Source of the DNA: Rickettsiales bacterium
Lineage (GTDB): Bacteria; Bacteroidota; Bacteroidia; Cytophagales; Cyclobacteriaceae
DNA length: 51,471 bases
Assembly (NCBI GenBank): GCA_002729235.1
Contig: PBTY01000050.1
Coordinates: 1 to 51,471, forward strand
Direction: 5' to 3'
Each line of letters opens with the position of its first letter. Position 1 is the first letter of the stretch. Position numbers and translations under genes: made by a program. Shown here in pieces: positions 17,001-23,851 of this stretch. The notes under the pieces are model-generated. The model saw only the letters and a list, made by a program, of their open reading frames with translations. It made no database searches and was not told the DNA's origin.

Positions 17001-17179
17001 TAAATAACTTTGGTCGAGCACATTTCTATGCTCCCGTAAAGATCGTATTGGGTTATCCTATCGATACGTTCATTTTCAATATTATCATTCTTTGGTTAAT
17101 GATCAGTATTCTATACGTCTTGTTACTTGATGATACGCTTAGAAAAATCATCAACCTTTTTAGTGGCAAAAAGAAATAG
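14087..17179 (+). CDS. TerB-like / ABCG-type ATPase-permease fusion
   Basis: 1030 residues, far longer than an ABCG half-transporter (about 600-650). Residues 1-150 are helical; LARERIIVFLQLLELINTDE followed by DREAEFISLVAMNFNIDQKE resembles a TerB/DjlA-like acidic helical domain. A beta-rich linker (about 190-285) may be FHA-like. The ATPase has Walker A GGSGVGKST (305-313, Lys311), signature ISGGQRKR (409-416), Walker B VLFVDEP (429-435, Glu434) and His466. A CTKC pair lies near residue 515. Five membrane helices follow from about residue 605 (first LINLLEAPVLAFILGYF), then a soluble loop of roughly 230 residues, then a sixth helix near the end (FIFNIIILWLMISILYVLLL). All ATPase residues are intact. 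Substrate unknown; an export role is suggested by the ABC-2 fold. The gene converges on the GH13 gene with a one-base gap. Confidence 0.9.
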   Translation: MTESIINALVHLFAIIESVKEDHDVVDSGELVVKPYLSRLFNQEVTSEYLKLFYDYLSFYQESNAPSGDEEEQLGIDSTSILQVAKICNQLNKELLARERIIVFLQLLELINTDEKVIDREAEFISLVAMNFNIDQKEINNLKSFILEEDGKSVDPQKAMVIDNKMTEWPEEVAWMMRKKRKRVDGSAETHHMFVDNLFGKILVMYIESVDIYVFKYVGPLNLFLEGNKIIPKKFYILSPGAIIKGPNIRSIYESEIIRQFVQEKNKVKIVMVGEDLEFHFKNSDKGIQKFTFYEESGNLIGIMGGSGVGKSTLVNLLNGKIEPTSGRIHINGHTIHKASQEGVIGFVPQDDMLFEELTVYQNLYYNARICFSDFSPGLLDKTVCKVLEDLDLLEIKDLKVGDPLNKTISGGQRKRLNIALELMREPSVLFVDEPTSGLSSMDSEKVMILLKDLARKGKLVITIIHQPSSDIFKLFDKLWMLDKGGFPIYNGNPIDAVVYFKTMSTQVNAAESECTKCGNVIPEQILQIIEANEIDDSGKMTHNRRVPPRAWYQKYKTYLENNIKKIRFEERLPPTNFHIPNQLRQFRIFSERNVLSKLTNAQYILINLLEAPVLAFILGYFSKYNPEGEYVFADNKNLPVYLFMAVVVSLFMGMSVSAEEIFKDRRILERESFLNLSRMSYINSKIFFLFCLSAFQSLSFVLVGNFILEIQGMTFYYWAILFTTSCFANMVGLNISSALNSIITIYILIPFILVPQLLLGGAMIKFDELHKNLAKQAQVPLVGDVMASRWAYEALSVAQFRYNDYEEHFFEHEKKMSQYSFNRSYLIPRLEAMTKQILRDSGNYQAYEQEFEIITNETNYLRDKYNVRGFALIGSFTPELFNKSIGTRYLSHLDILQKGFQGLYEEAAARKDSVYSALTKVYGKDGFYEIKQDYFNEGVSDLVENRNEFNMIIQAKDRLIQKKDPIYMDPLNNFGRAHFYAPVKIVLGYPIDTFIFNIIILWLMISILYVLLLDDTLRKIINLFSGKKK

Positions 17180-17180
17180 G

Positions 17181-18536
17181 CTACTTAGCAGTATAAATCT
17201 GATATCCCCAAGGACCCAGGGTAAATTCCTGATCATCCGTCAGAGTTACTGTATTTCGACCTTTGAAGCTCTTGTAATCATCACTATACAGTTTATCTTG
17301 AATAGTAAATGTGACTTCTTTATCAGAAGCGTTAAACATTCCAAGAACCTTACTTCCATCCTTCTCTCGATAAATAACGTTCACTTGTTCAGGTAAGTCG
17401 GTTTTAAGTGGCAACATGCGACCACCCCATTCGCCATTCCATAGTGCTTTATTGTCTTTCTTTAACTTATTCAACCGCGCATAGAGACTATTGAATGGAT
17501 GATCACCCCATTCTATTTGGTCCTTATCAAAAAAAGAAAGGGATCGTTTCAAACCAACTTCCTGACCGCTATAGATTAGTGGCATTCCTTCTAATACGAA
17601 TGTCATTGCCGCAAAATTTTCAGCAGCTTTACCAAATCGATCAAACACAGTTCCCTCCCACGAATTCTTATCATGGTTACTTGTGAAAGTCATTTTGATC
17701 TCAGTCAGTCGGGTGCTATTGATCATTTTGGCAATGTAAGCATTGATGGCTGTGGCATTCTTTTGGCCTTGAGCTACGTGATGCATGATTTCTTCCAACT
17801 CCCAGGCATAGCTCATGTCAAAAGCATAATGCATTGCTCGATCATCCCATTCTGCTAGCAGAAATACAGGCTTGATGGACTCAATCGAACGTCTGGCAGA
17901 TAACCAAAAATCTGTTGGCACATAACCTGCTACATCACATCTGTAGCCATCGACATCATATTCACGCACCCAATAGTCAAGGGCCTCTTTCATATAATTA
18001 CGTAATCCCTCCTGTTCATAATCAAATACAATGACATCAGACCAATCCCAGCCTATCGGTGGAATAAAGTCACCTTTGTAATCATGCAAATACCAATCTG
18101 AATGAGACTTAGTCAATCCATTATCCCAACTGCTGTGATTACCTACCCAATCAATGATGACTTTCATGTCATGCTCATGAATGAAGTCTACCAAATGTTG
18201 GAAATCCTCTTTGGTCCCAAACTCCGGATTTACCTCTAAAAAGTCCTTCACAGCATAATAAGATCCTAAATCTCCTTTTCTGTTAACTTCCCCAATAGGA
18301 TGAATAGGCATTAACCATAGAATCTCCACTCCCAGGTCTTTCAACCTCGGCACATGTGTCTCAAATGCTTTGAAGGTTCCTTCCGGAGTAAATTGCCGAA
18401 TATTTACTTCATATATAGAAGCACCTTTCACCCATTCGGGATGTTTTATTTCAGGCAATTCATTCATAGTGTTTGTAGATGTACAAGCTGATAAAAATAG
18501 AGCAAACACGATGATTTGCAATTCAAGCTTTCTCAT
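17181..18536 (-). CDS. GH13 alpha-amylase family lipoprotein
   Basis: 451 residues from the ATG at 18536; the frame is open to a TTG at 18545, but MRKLELQIIVFALFLSAC gives a clean lipoprotein signal with Cys18. The (beta/alpha)8 barrel follows: WVKGASIYEVNIRQFTPEG, EILWLMPIHPIG (region V/I area), VIIDWVGNHSS (region I), DVDGYRCDVAG (region II, nucleophile Asp201), FLLAEWDD (region III, acid/base Glu229) and FTSNHDKNSW (region IV, His288 and Asp289). A C-terminal beta-sandwich ends LGPWGYQIYTA. All catalytic residues are present. It is a surface or periplasmic alpha-glucan hydrolase or transglycosylase. It lies 10 bases downstream of the pseudouridine synthase gene. Confidence 0.93.
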   Translation of the reverse strand: MRKLELQIIVFALFLSACTSTNTMNELPEIKHPEWVKGASIYEVNIRQFTPEGTFKAFETHVPRLKDLGVEILWLMPIHPIGEVNRKGDLGSYYAVKDFLEVNPEFGTKEDFQHLVDFIHEHDMKVIIDWVGNHSSWDNGLTKSHSDWYLHDYKGDFIPPIGWDWSDVIVFDYEQEGLRNYMKEALDYWVREYDVDGYRCDVAGYVPTDFWLSARRSIESIKPVFLLAEWDDRAMHYAFDMSYAWELEEIMHHVAQGQKNATAINAYIAKMINSTRLTEIKMTFTSNHDKNSWEGTVFDRFGKAAENFAAMTFVLEGMPLIYSGQEVGLKRSLSFFDKDQIEWGDHPFNSLYARLNKLKKDNKALWNGEWGGRMLPLKTDLPEQVNVIYREKDGSKVLGMFNASDKEVTFTIQDKLYSDDYKSFKGRNTVTLTDDQEFTLGPWGYQIYTAK

Positions 18537-18546
18537 ATGAATCAAA

Positions 18547-19134
18547 TTATAGTTTAAGTTTCTTGTAAAGTATTTTGCGAGAGATTTGAGTGATCTCTCC
18601 GGATTGTAGTGGAGCTAGTTGCAACTCCTCTATAGCCACTCTAACCAAGCGAAGTGTTGGATGTCCAATTTTTGCGGTCATCTTCCGAACCTGCCTATTC
18701 TTACCTTCTACCAGCTTGACTTCCAGCCAGCTCCTTACAGGATGCTTGTCATAATTAACAGGTGGGTTTCTTTCTTTTAACTCAGGGCTCTTGATAATTC
18801 TTACGTCACAAGGCAATGTATTGTAAGTACCTTTTACATTGATCTCCAAACCCGCACGAAACTGAATCAAGGACTCTTCAGTTGGGGTACCTTCTACTTC
18901 TACCCAATACGTTCTTTTATGCTCATTCTTAGGGTTTAATAAGGCACCATTTAATTCTCTATCGTTTGTCAAAATGAGCAACCCCTCACTATCCAAATCC
19001 AATCTACCCACTGGGTAAACATCTTTTGGCAAGGTATAAATAGAACCAAGGCCGGCATTGCCATCTTCATCAGTAAACTGACTCAGCACTTTGTAGGGCT
19101 TATATATAATGAAATAGTTTTTCGTTTTCGCCAT
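18547..19134 (-). CDS. RluE/RsuA-type rRNA pseudouridine synthase
   Basis: 195 residues from the ATG at 19134 (MAKTKNYFIIYKPYKVLSQF); the frame extends to a GTG at 19149, but the ATG gives the family N-terminus. The catalytic motif is VGRLDLDSEGLLILTND with Asp46. KRTYWVEVEG and EGKNRQVRKMTAKIGHPTLR complete the RsuA-family pattern. There is no N-terminal S4 domain, as in E. coli RluE, which modifies U2457 of 23S rRNA. The exact target here is inferred. The start is 18 bases from the divergent SMUG2-like gene, so promoters must overlap the opposing coding sequences. Confidence 0.9.
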   Translation of the reverse strand: MAKTKNYFIIYKPYKVLSQFTDEDGNAGLGSIYTLPKDVYPVGRLDLDSEGLLILTNDRELNGALLNPKNEHKRTYWVEVEGTPTEESLIQFRAGLEINVKGTYNTLPCDVRIIKSPELKERNPPVNYDKHPVRSWLEVKLVEGKNRQVRKMTAKIGHPTLRLVRVAIEELQLAPLQSGEITQISRKILYKKLKL

Positions 19135-19152
19135 GAATGATATCTTCACCGA

Positions 19153-19821
19153 ATGACTATTGCAGATAAAATTTTAAAGTTCTATCAGGATTTAACACCC
19201 CCTCAAGGATTAGACAAGGACATAGTCATTCTTAATCCCTACAAAGATGAACAAGCATGGGAACTAACCAAGAAGTTCTACCATCAATATTACAATGACA
19301 ATCAGGAACGAATTGTTTTGTTTGGTATAAACCCTGGAAGATTCGGTGGTGGATTAACAGGAGCTCCTTTTACTGACCCGGTTCACATGGAGTCTGTTTG
19401 TGGGATAGCGAACAGCTTAGATAAGCGAGCTGAGCTATCTTCGACCTTTATTTATGAAATGATCCAGGCATGTGGTGGACCGAAAGCTTTTTACAGCAAG
19501 TATTACATCTCATCTATTTCACCTTTGGGGTTTGTTCACGATCATAAGAACCTGAATTATTACGATATCAAGGGATATCAAGAGATTTTCATGGAGTATG
19601 CCATGGGTCTTATTATCAAACAGCTGGAATTTCCAATAAACAAGAATTTAGCTTACAGCATCGGCAAGGGAGCCAACATCAAATTCTTAAAGGAACTCAA
19701 TAAAAAATATTCTCTATTTCAGTCAATTAAACCGCTTCCACACCCAAGATGGGTGATGCAGTACCGACTAAAACGTAAAAACGAATTCATTACAGAGTAT
19801 AAAACCACTCTTGGGTTTTAG
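19153..19821 (+). CDS. SMUG2-like uracil-DNA glycosylase family protein (DUF4918)
   Basis: 222 residues. The UDG-superfamily motif 1 is GINPGRFGGGLTGAPFTD (residues 58-75), and motif 2 is PLPHPRWVMQYR near residue 204, with His in the usual catalytic-loop position. YYISSISPLGF lies in the expected middle strand. This matches the DUF4918/SMUG2 family, single-domain DNA glycosylases that excise uracil or oxidised pyrimidines; activity of this subgroup is less studied than SMUG1. No signal peptide. It is transcribed divergently from the pseudouridine synthase and overlaps the end of the convergent MBL gene by four bases. Confidence 0.85.
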   Translation: MTIADKILKFYQDLTPPQGLDKDIVILNPYKDEQAWELTKKFYHQYYNDNQERIVLFGINPGRFGGGLTGAPFTDPVHMESVCGIANSLDKRAELSSTFIYEMIQACGGPKAFYSKYYISSISPLGFVHDHKNLNYYDIKGYQEIFMEYAMGLIIKQLEFPINKNLAYSIGKGANIKFLKELNKKYSLFQSIKPLPHPRWVMQYRLKRKNEFITEYKTTLGF

Positions 19822-20549
19822 AAATCAATCTCCTGATCATCGTATAGTCTTTCCACATCTAGTTCAGGTTCATTGATCATTTCTGAACCCATATGTGTTA
19901 AAAGTAGTCGCCTTGTTTTTAGCAGTTCCTTTTTAGCCAAAACAGTTTCATATCCGATATGCCCCGGAGAATCCTTGGTAAGGTTGTTACACTCAAGAAT
20001 AAATAAGTCAGTCTGTTCGGCTAAATCGATCAAATGTTCGTGCCATTCAGTATCTCCTGAGAAACCAAATAGTTTATCTCCAATTCTTAACTGAACCCCA
20101 TGAGGATTAGACGGAGGTGCGTGAGTCACAGCTAAACCTCTCACTTGAACTTCAGGAATAAATTCTCGAAAGGATTCTTGATATTCATAGAATACTGCGT
20201 TGATTTCTTCTAAAAATGAGGAGGTTCCAGGATATACGGCCTCCTGAAGCTGATAAACCTTTTCTTTCACTCCTTTTGGCCCACAAATGATTAATGGCCT
20301 AGTCCTCTGATATTCAATTTTATTGCTAATGACTAAAAAAGGCAATCCCCCATAGTGATCGCCATGAAAATGTGTGATCACAATCAAGTCTATGTGCTCT
20401 GGTGACAAACTGATTTGTTTAAGTCTAATGAGTGTAGAAGCACCACAGTCAACCAAAATATTCTGACCATTATTCTGAAGGAGAAAACTGGTATTGAACC
20501 GGCCCTCAGATCCAAATGCGTCGCCACAACCTAAAACTTTAAGTCTCAT
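19818..20549 (-). CDS. MBL-fold metallo-hydrolase
   Basis: 243 residues. The metal-binding motif HFHGDH spans residues 60-65 (His60, His62, Asp64, His65). Further ligands are His of AVTHAPPS, Asp of GFSGDTEWHEHL and His of LLLTHMGSEM. The N-terminal MRLKVLGCGDAFGSEGRFNT resembles RNase Z and PqqB-like short members, but there is no RNase Z exosite arm, so it is a small-molecule or phosphodiester hydrolase of unknown substrate. The ATG overlaps the stop of the upstream glycosyltransferase frame by one base (TAATG), indicating an operon with that broken gene. Confidence 0.87.
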   Translation of the reverse strand: MRLKVLGCGDAFGSEGRFNTSFLLQNNGQNILVDCGASTLIRLKQISLSPEHIDLIVITHFHGDHYGGLPFLVISNKIEYQRTRPLIICGPKGVKEKVYQLQEAVYPGTSSFLEEINAVFYEYQESFREFIPEVQVRGLAVTHAPPSNPHGVQLRIGDKLFGFSGDTEWHEHLIDLAEQTDLFILECNNLTKDSPGHIGYETVLAKKELLKTRRLLLTHMGSEMINEPELDVERLYDDQEIDF

Positions 20550-21246
20550 TAATAATCCTTTAGTCCGAGCGCCAATTTATAATAACTTCTTATTTTTTGT
20601 GGGTCTTCTCCTCTATTAAACATCCTAAAGGCACGCAAATTAGCTAACTGCACTTTCAAATAGCCGTTGTCTGTATACTTCCTGGCAGAGACAACAACCT
20701 CTTTTTGTATGATATGATATTTAGCAATCTCTTTTGCTCTTCTCAGCAAATCAAAATCCTCCATGACACAATAGTATTCATCAAACCCCTGAAGTTTATC
20801 AAATAGAGATCGAGTGATAAATAGCGTCTGATCTCCACCTCTACACCACATCATTGGAAATCGGGTAAAAAAACTATTGATCCATAAAAGTGGAGTACCA
20901 GCGTCAAACCGATATCGATATCCACCATAGAACGATTTGCTCAATGCCAATTGAATATCAGTAAAAAAAGAATCAGGTAGGATTAAATCTGCATGTACAA
21001 AATACAATACATCAAACTGTGCATGAAGTGCCCCTATATTCATTTGAGCAGCACGAGAGCAGTTCTCAGAGTGAAGAAGTCGGACTTGAGCAAACCATCC
21101 ACAACCTTTAATGTACCATCCGTACTACCACCATCCACTACAATAATCTCATATTGATTGGAGTTAGAATTAGATAACAGTTGGTTTAATAGCCTGGATA
21201 TATTCCTTTCTTCATTAATTGTGGGTATAATGATGCTCAAATTCAT
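20549..21246 (-). pseudogene. Frameshifted family 2 glycosyltransferase
   Basis: Two overlapping frames encode one GT2 protein. The first (21246 to 21040) gives MNLSIIIPTINEERNISRLL and VVDGGSTDGT, the nucleotide-sugar site, then runs into an unrelated tail and stops. The second frame, readable from about 21110, gives VRLLHSENCSRAAQMNIGA and then YFVHADLILPDSFF (the DxD-like region), WCRGGDQTLFITR and MEDFDLLRRAKE. The order matches TIGR04283-type transferases. The join lies near 21088-21108 and is explained by loss of one base or gain of two. Either the gene is broken or the base call is wrong. The longest intact piece starts at the ATG at 21043 and would lack the donor site. Confidence 0.85.
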
Positions 21247-21327
21247 AGGTTAGAATCAAATTGGACAAAACCTATCTACGAACCAAATTATTTAGTAGAT
21301 TTATGAACTAAATATATAGTTGTCAAA

Positions 21328-22074
21328 ATGATTAAATACTACAATTTATTATGGGTCTTTCTTGGAGGCACTATTTTTCTTTTTGTTGCCACTCCTGATT
21401 ATAAGGTGATTAAGCTTAGAAACGGTGGTAACGAAATCATTGAAAGAGATAAAAGGGATGGTACTATACAAACATTTTATCCAGATGGCACCGTAAAAAC
21501 GAGAATAAGCTACGATAAGGATATTAAAGAAGGTCCAGCTACCATGTTCTATTCGAATGGAAATAAACACTTGGAGATGTTTTACAGAAATGGTAAGCGT
21601 GTTGGTGAATCAAAGAAATATTACAAGTCAGGGGCCTTGTATGCCGTTACCCCTTTTGACAACAATAAAATAACTGGTATTCGTACTACTTACTATGACA
21701 ATGGTCTATTAAAAGCCAAAGCACCCTATTACAAAAGCATGAATGGTTTGGGTTTAGTGGAATATACTCTTGATGGAAGCGTCGTTGATGATAGACCTAT
21801 TATCATCAAGAAGGATACCTACCTAGATCATGCCATACTCAAATTCACTATTTCAGATTGCTACAAAGAGGCTTTCTATACCGGTAAGTTAGTCAATGGA
21901 AAGTATCTTGACCCATCAGCACCGGGCATAAGTCCTCTACCATCCACTGAAGGATATCACTTTGTTAGAATAGATAAAATCAATGAAGGCGATGATGTCA
22001 TTTGTAGTTGCATTACCAAAAGTGGCAATACATATGTTACGGCAAAACCAATTGATCCGGCTCTATTGAACTAA
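21328..22074 (+). CDS. MORN-like (YwqK family) repeat protein
   Basis: 248 residues. An N-terminal hydrophobic segment (YYNLLWVFLGGTIFLFVA) is a signal or membrane anchor. Residues 40-155 hold repeated units of about 22 residues with the pattern YpdGtvktrisY, YSNGNKHLEMFYRNGKRVG, YYKSGALYAVTPF and YYDNGLLKAKAPYY. This is the MORN_2 motif of proteins often labelled YwqK family antitoxin; the toxin-antitoxin label is not supported here by any partner gene. The C-terminal 90 residues contain three cysteines (DCYKEA, CSC) and are unrecognised. It converges with the next gene, overlapping by four bases. Confidence 0.75.
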   Translation: MIKYYNLLWVFLGGTIFLFVATPDYKVIKLRNGGNEIIERDKRDGTIQTFYPDGTVKTRISYDKDIKEGPATMFYSNGNKHLEMFYRNGKRVGESKKYYKSGALYAVTPFDNNKITGIRTTYYDNGLLKAKAPYYKSMNGLGLVEYTLDGSVVDDRPIIIKKDTYLDHAILKFTISDCYKEAFYTGKLVNGKYLDPSAPGISPLPSTEGYHFVRIDKINEGDDVICSCITKSGNTYVTAKPIDPALLN

Positions 22075-22463
22075 ACTCCGACTTCTTCCTGTGGCGTAAT
22101 TTCTAGCTCCTCGCAGAAATACACAAAACAAGCTCTACGCTTTTGTTCTGTTAGGTTTGGCCAAACAGTTGTTAATGGTCTCAATGCTATTGGTGTCTTT
22201 TCTCTCTCCACCAAAGCAACGAATGATTTCCAATTAAAGTCATCAAAAATAGATTCATCATCCATTAGCTCATCTGTATCAATCACTTTATCACAAATTG
22301 CCTTTATTGAACCGTCCAGTTGGAAGCGTTTCAAATGCAACTCATACTCTAAAGTGTCATGATTTAATTTGATGGTATCAAGAGCTTCAAACTCTTTCTT
22401 GATTTTCTTATAGATGAGATTGAGATCATCTATACTTTTAGCAGAAATTCTAATACTGCTCAT
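22071..22463 (-). CDS. Hypothetical protein
   Basis: 130 residues, soluble and acidic, with no signal peptide. I do not recognise it. The first half reads as alternating helix and strand (IRISAKSIDDLNLIYKKIKK, then LEYELHLKRFQLDGS). The second half has WPNLTEQKRRACFVYFCEEL. The frame is intact, starts with ATG and has normal codon use, and it overlaps the 3' end of the MORN-like gene by four bases. No operon partner on the minus strand. Confidence 0.6.
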   Translation of the reverse strand: MSSIRISAKSIDDLNLIYKKIKKEFEALDTIKLNHDTLEYELHLKRFQLDGSIKAICDKVIDTDELMDDESIFDDFNWKSFVALVEREKTPIALRPLTTVWPNLTEQKRRACFVYFCEELEITPQEEVGV

Positions 22464-22585
22464 GTGTCTAGCCTAGGTTAATACAAAATAATTCACAGTT
22501 TGCACAACATAGCTTTTTCACAACTATCACGTGCGTTATAATCTTTGGTGGTTGATATTTAACGCTGAAAGTCTGGTAAAACTAC

Positions 22586-22620
22586 AAAAAAAAGCCAATA
22601 GAACAAGTCTATCGGCTTTT
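22586..22620 (-). terminator. Intrinsic terminator of the gyrA-TPR unit
   Basis: On the minus strand AAAAGCCGATAGA pairs with TCTATTGGCTTTT (one G-T wobble, 5-base loop) and is followed by a run of eight T. It lies 22 bases after the stop of the TPR gene. The + strand copy also has a short T-tract and could work in both directions. Confidence 0.8.
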
Positions 22621-22641
22621 AATCTTCTTATTATCAACGAG

Positions 22642-23811
22642 TTAATCTAGCTTTTCAGCCATTTCGTTGTATTTCTCCTTCATTCCTAGCTGATTGTAGA
22701 TGTAAGCCAAGGTCTCGATTGCAGCCGTTTCATCAGGTTTGATCTCGTAGATCTTTTCCCACTGAGGAAGCGCTTCTTTCAACTTTTCTTTGATCTTTGG
22801 TTGCATCTCGTCAGCTTTCTTTTGGTCCGCTTTAGACATTCCAAGATTATTAACTTCTTTGATGATCTCGTTAGCCTCATTGATCAAGATTACACCATAG
22901 TTGTAGTTTGACTCAAAGTGGTTTGGAGTAATGGCAATTGCCTTTTTGTATGCCTCTTTACTACCCTCTAAATCACCAGTCTCATCCAACAAAATACCTA
23001 ATGTAAAGTACAAGTCTGTGTTTTCAGGCTCTGATTCAATCGCTTTTTTCAAATCGGTTTTGGCCTCTTCCACCTTCTCTAATTGAATCAAAAGATTGAT
23101 TCTATTTTTAATTAACGCACCGTCTGTAGGAAAAACTTCAAGTGCCGTATCAACCCATTCTAAAGCAGCTTCATTGTCTTTTTTGGAACTAACCAGAATA
23201 TTCAACCTGTTGTAATATAGGTTGATATCACTCGCTCCTATCTCAATTGCTTTGGCATAATTATTCAATGCAGCATCCCACAATTCACCATTGTGTGCAG
23301 CGTATGCAGCATTTACAATAGCGCTGGTATCCTCTGGCATGATCTTCCATGCGTTTTCAAAATTTTCAACAGCCTCTTCGTGTTGATCACTTTGAAATGC
23401 AGCTACTGCCTGATTGTAGTAGTAATTATAGTATTCTCCAATTTGCTGGCTCATAAGAACCGGAATACCCATGTCGCCTGTAATGTACAGACCTTTTTCA
23501 TCTGGATCCAGTTCTTTTGCTTTAGCAAATGCAGCAACAGCTTCTTCCATAGCCTTATCAGACAAGGCAGCCATTTCAGCATTGGAAGTAGTATCGATCG
23601 TTGCGTAAATCAAACCTCTATAGTACCAGGTTTTTGCATCGTCCTTGGTTTTTTCATGAACAATTGCTTCATCGATTATAGATTTCGCTTCAGCAAGCTC
23701 TCCTTTTTCTCTTGCAGAGTTAGCCTGATTAATTTTTGGCTTTTTCTGCGCATATCCAGCAAAGGCAATAATCATAGCCATTGCTAACAAATATGTTCTT
23801 TTCATTCTCAT
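22642..23811 (-). CDS. Secreted tetratricopeptide repeat protein
   Basis: 389 residues. A signal peptide ends AFAGYAQ. The rest is a series of TPR helices (about residues 30-380), for example KTWYYRGLIYATI, VENFENAWKIMPEDTSAIVNAAYA, DAALNNYAKAIEIGASDINLYYN, TDLYFTLGILLDETGDLEGS and HFESNYNYGVILINEANEII. TPR proteins are protein-binding scaffolds; being exported, this one acts in the periplasm or at the outer membrane. The gene begins 40 bases after gyrA and ends with a strong terminator, so it is probably the last gene of that transcript. Two ATGs (codons 1 and 3) are possible starts. Confidence 0.87.
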   Translation of the reverse strand: MRMKRTYLLAMAMIIAFAGYAQKKPKINQANSAREKGELAEAKSIIDEAIVHEKTKDDAKTWYYRGLIYATIDTTSNAEMAALSDKAMEEAVAAFAKAKELDPDEKGLYITGDMGIPVLMSQQIGEYYNYYYNQAVAAFQSDQHEEAVENFENAWKIMPEDTSAIVNAAYAAHNGELWDAALNNYAKAIEIGASDINLYYNRLNILVSSKKDNEAALEWVDTALEVFPTDGALIKNRINLLIQLEKVEEAKTDLKKAIESEPENTDLYFTLGILLDETGDLEGSKEAYKKAIAITPNHFESNYNYGVILINEANEIIKEVNNLGMSKADQKKADEMQPKIKEKLKEALPQWEKIYEIKPDETAAIETLAYIYNQLGMKEKYNEMAEKLD

Positions 23812-23851
23812 GGTTATTCAGTTACTATTGTATCCTTTCTACTAATTATTT

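Noticed and set aside
21328-22463. Toxin-antitoxin pair from the YwqK label
   Set aside because: The two genes converge, the first has an exported N-terminus, and the second shows no toxin motif.
23293-23787. 164-residue + strand open frame opposite the TPR gene
   Set aside because: Antisense to conserved TPR repeats, with Cys/Phe/Ile-rich shadow composition.
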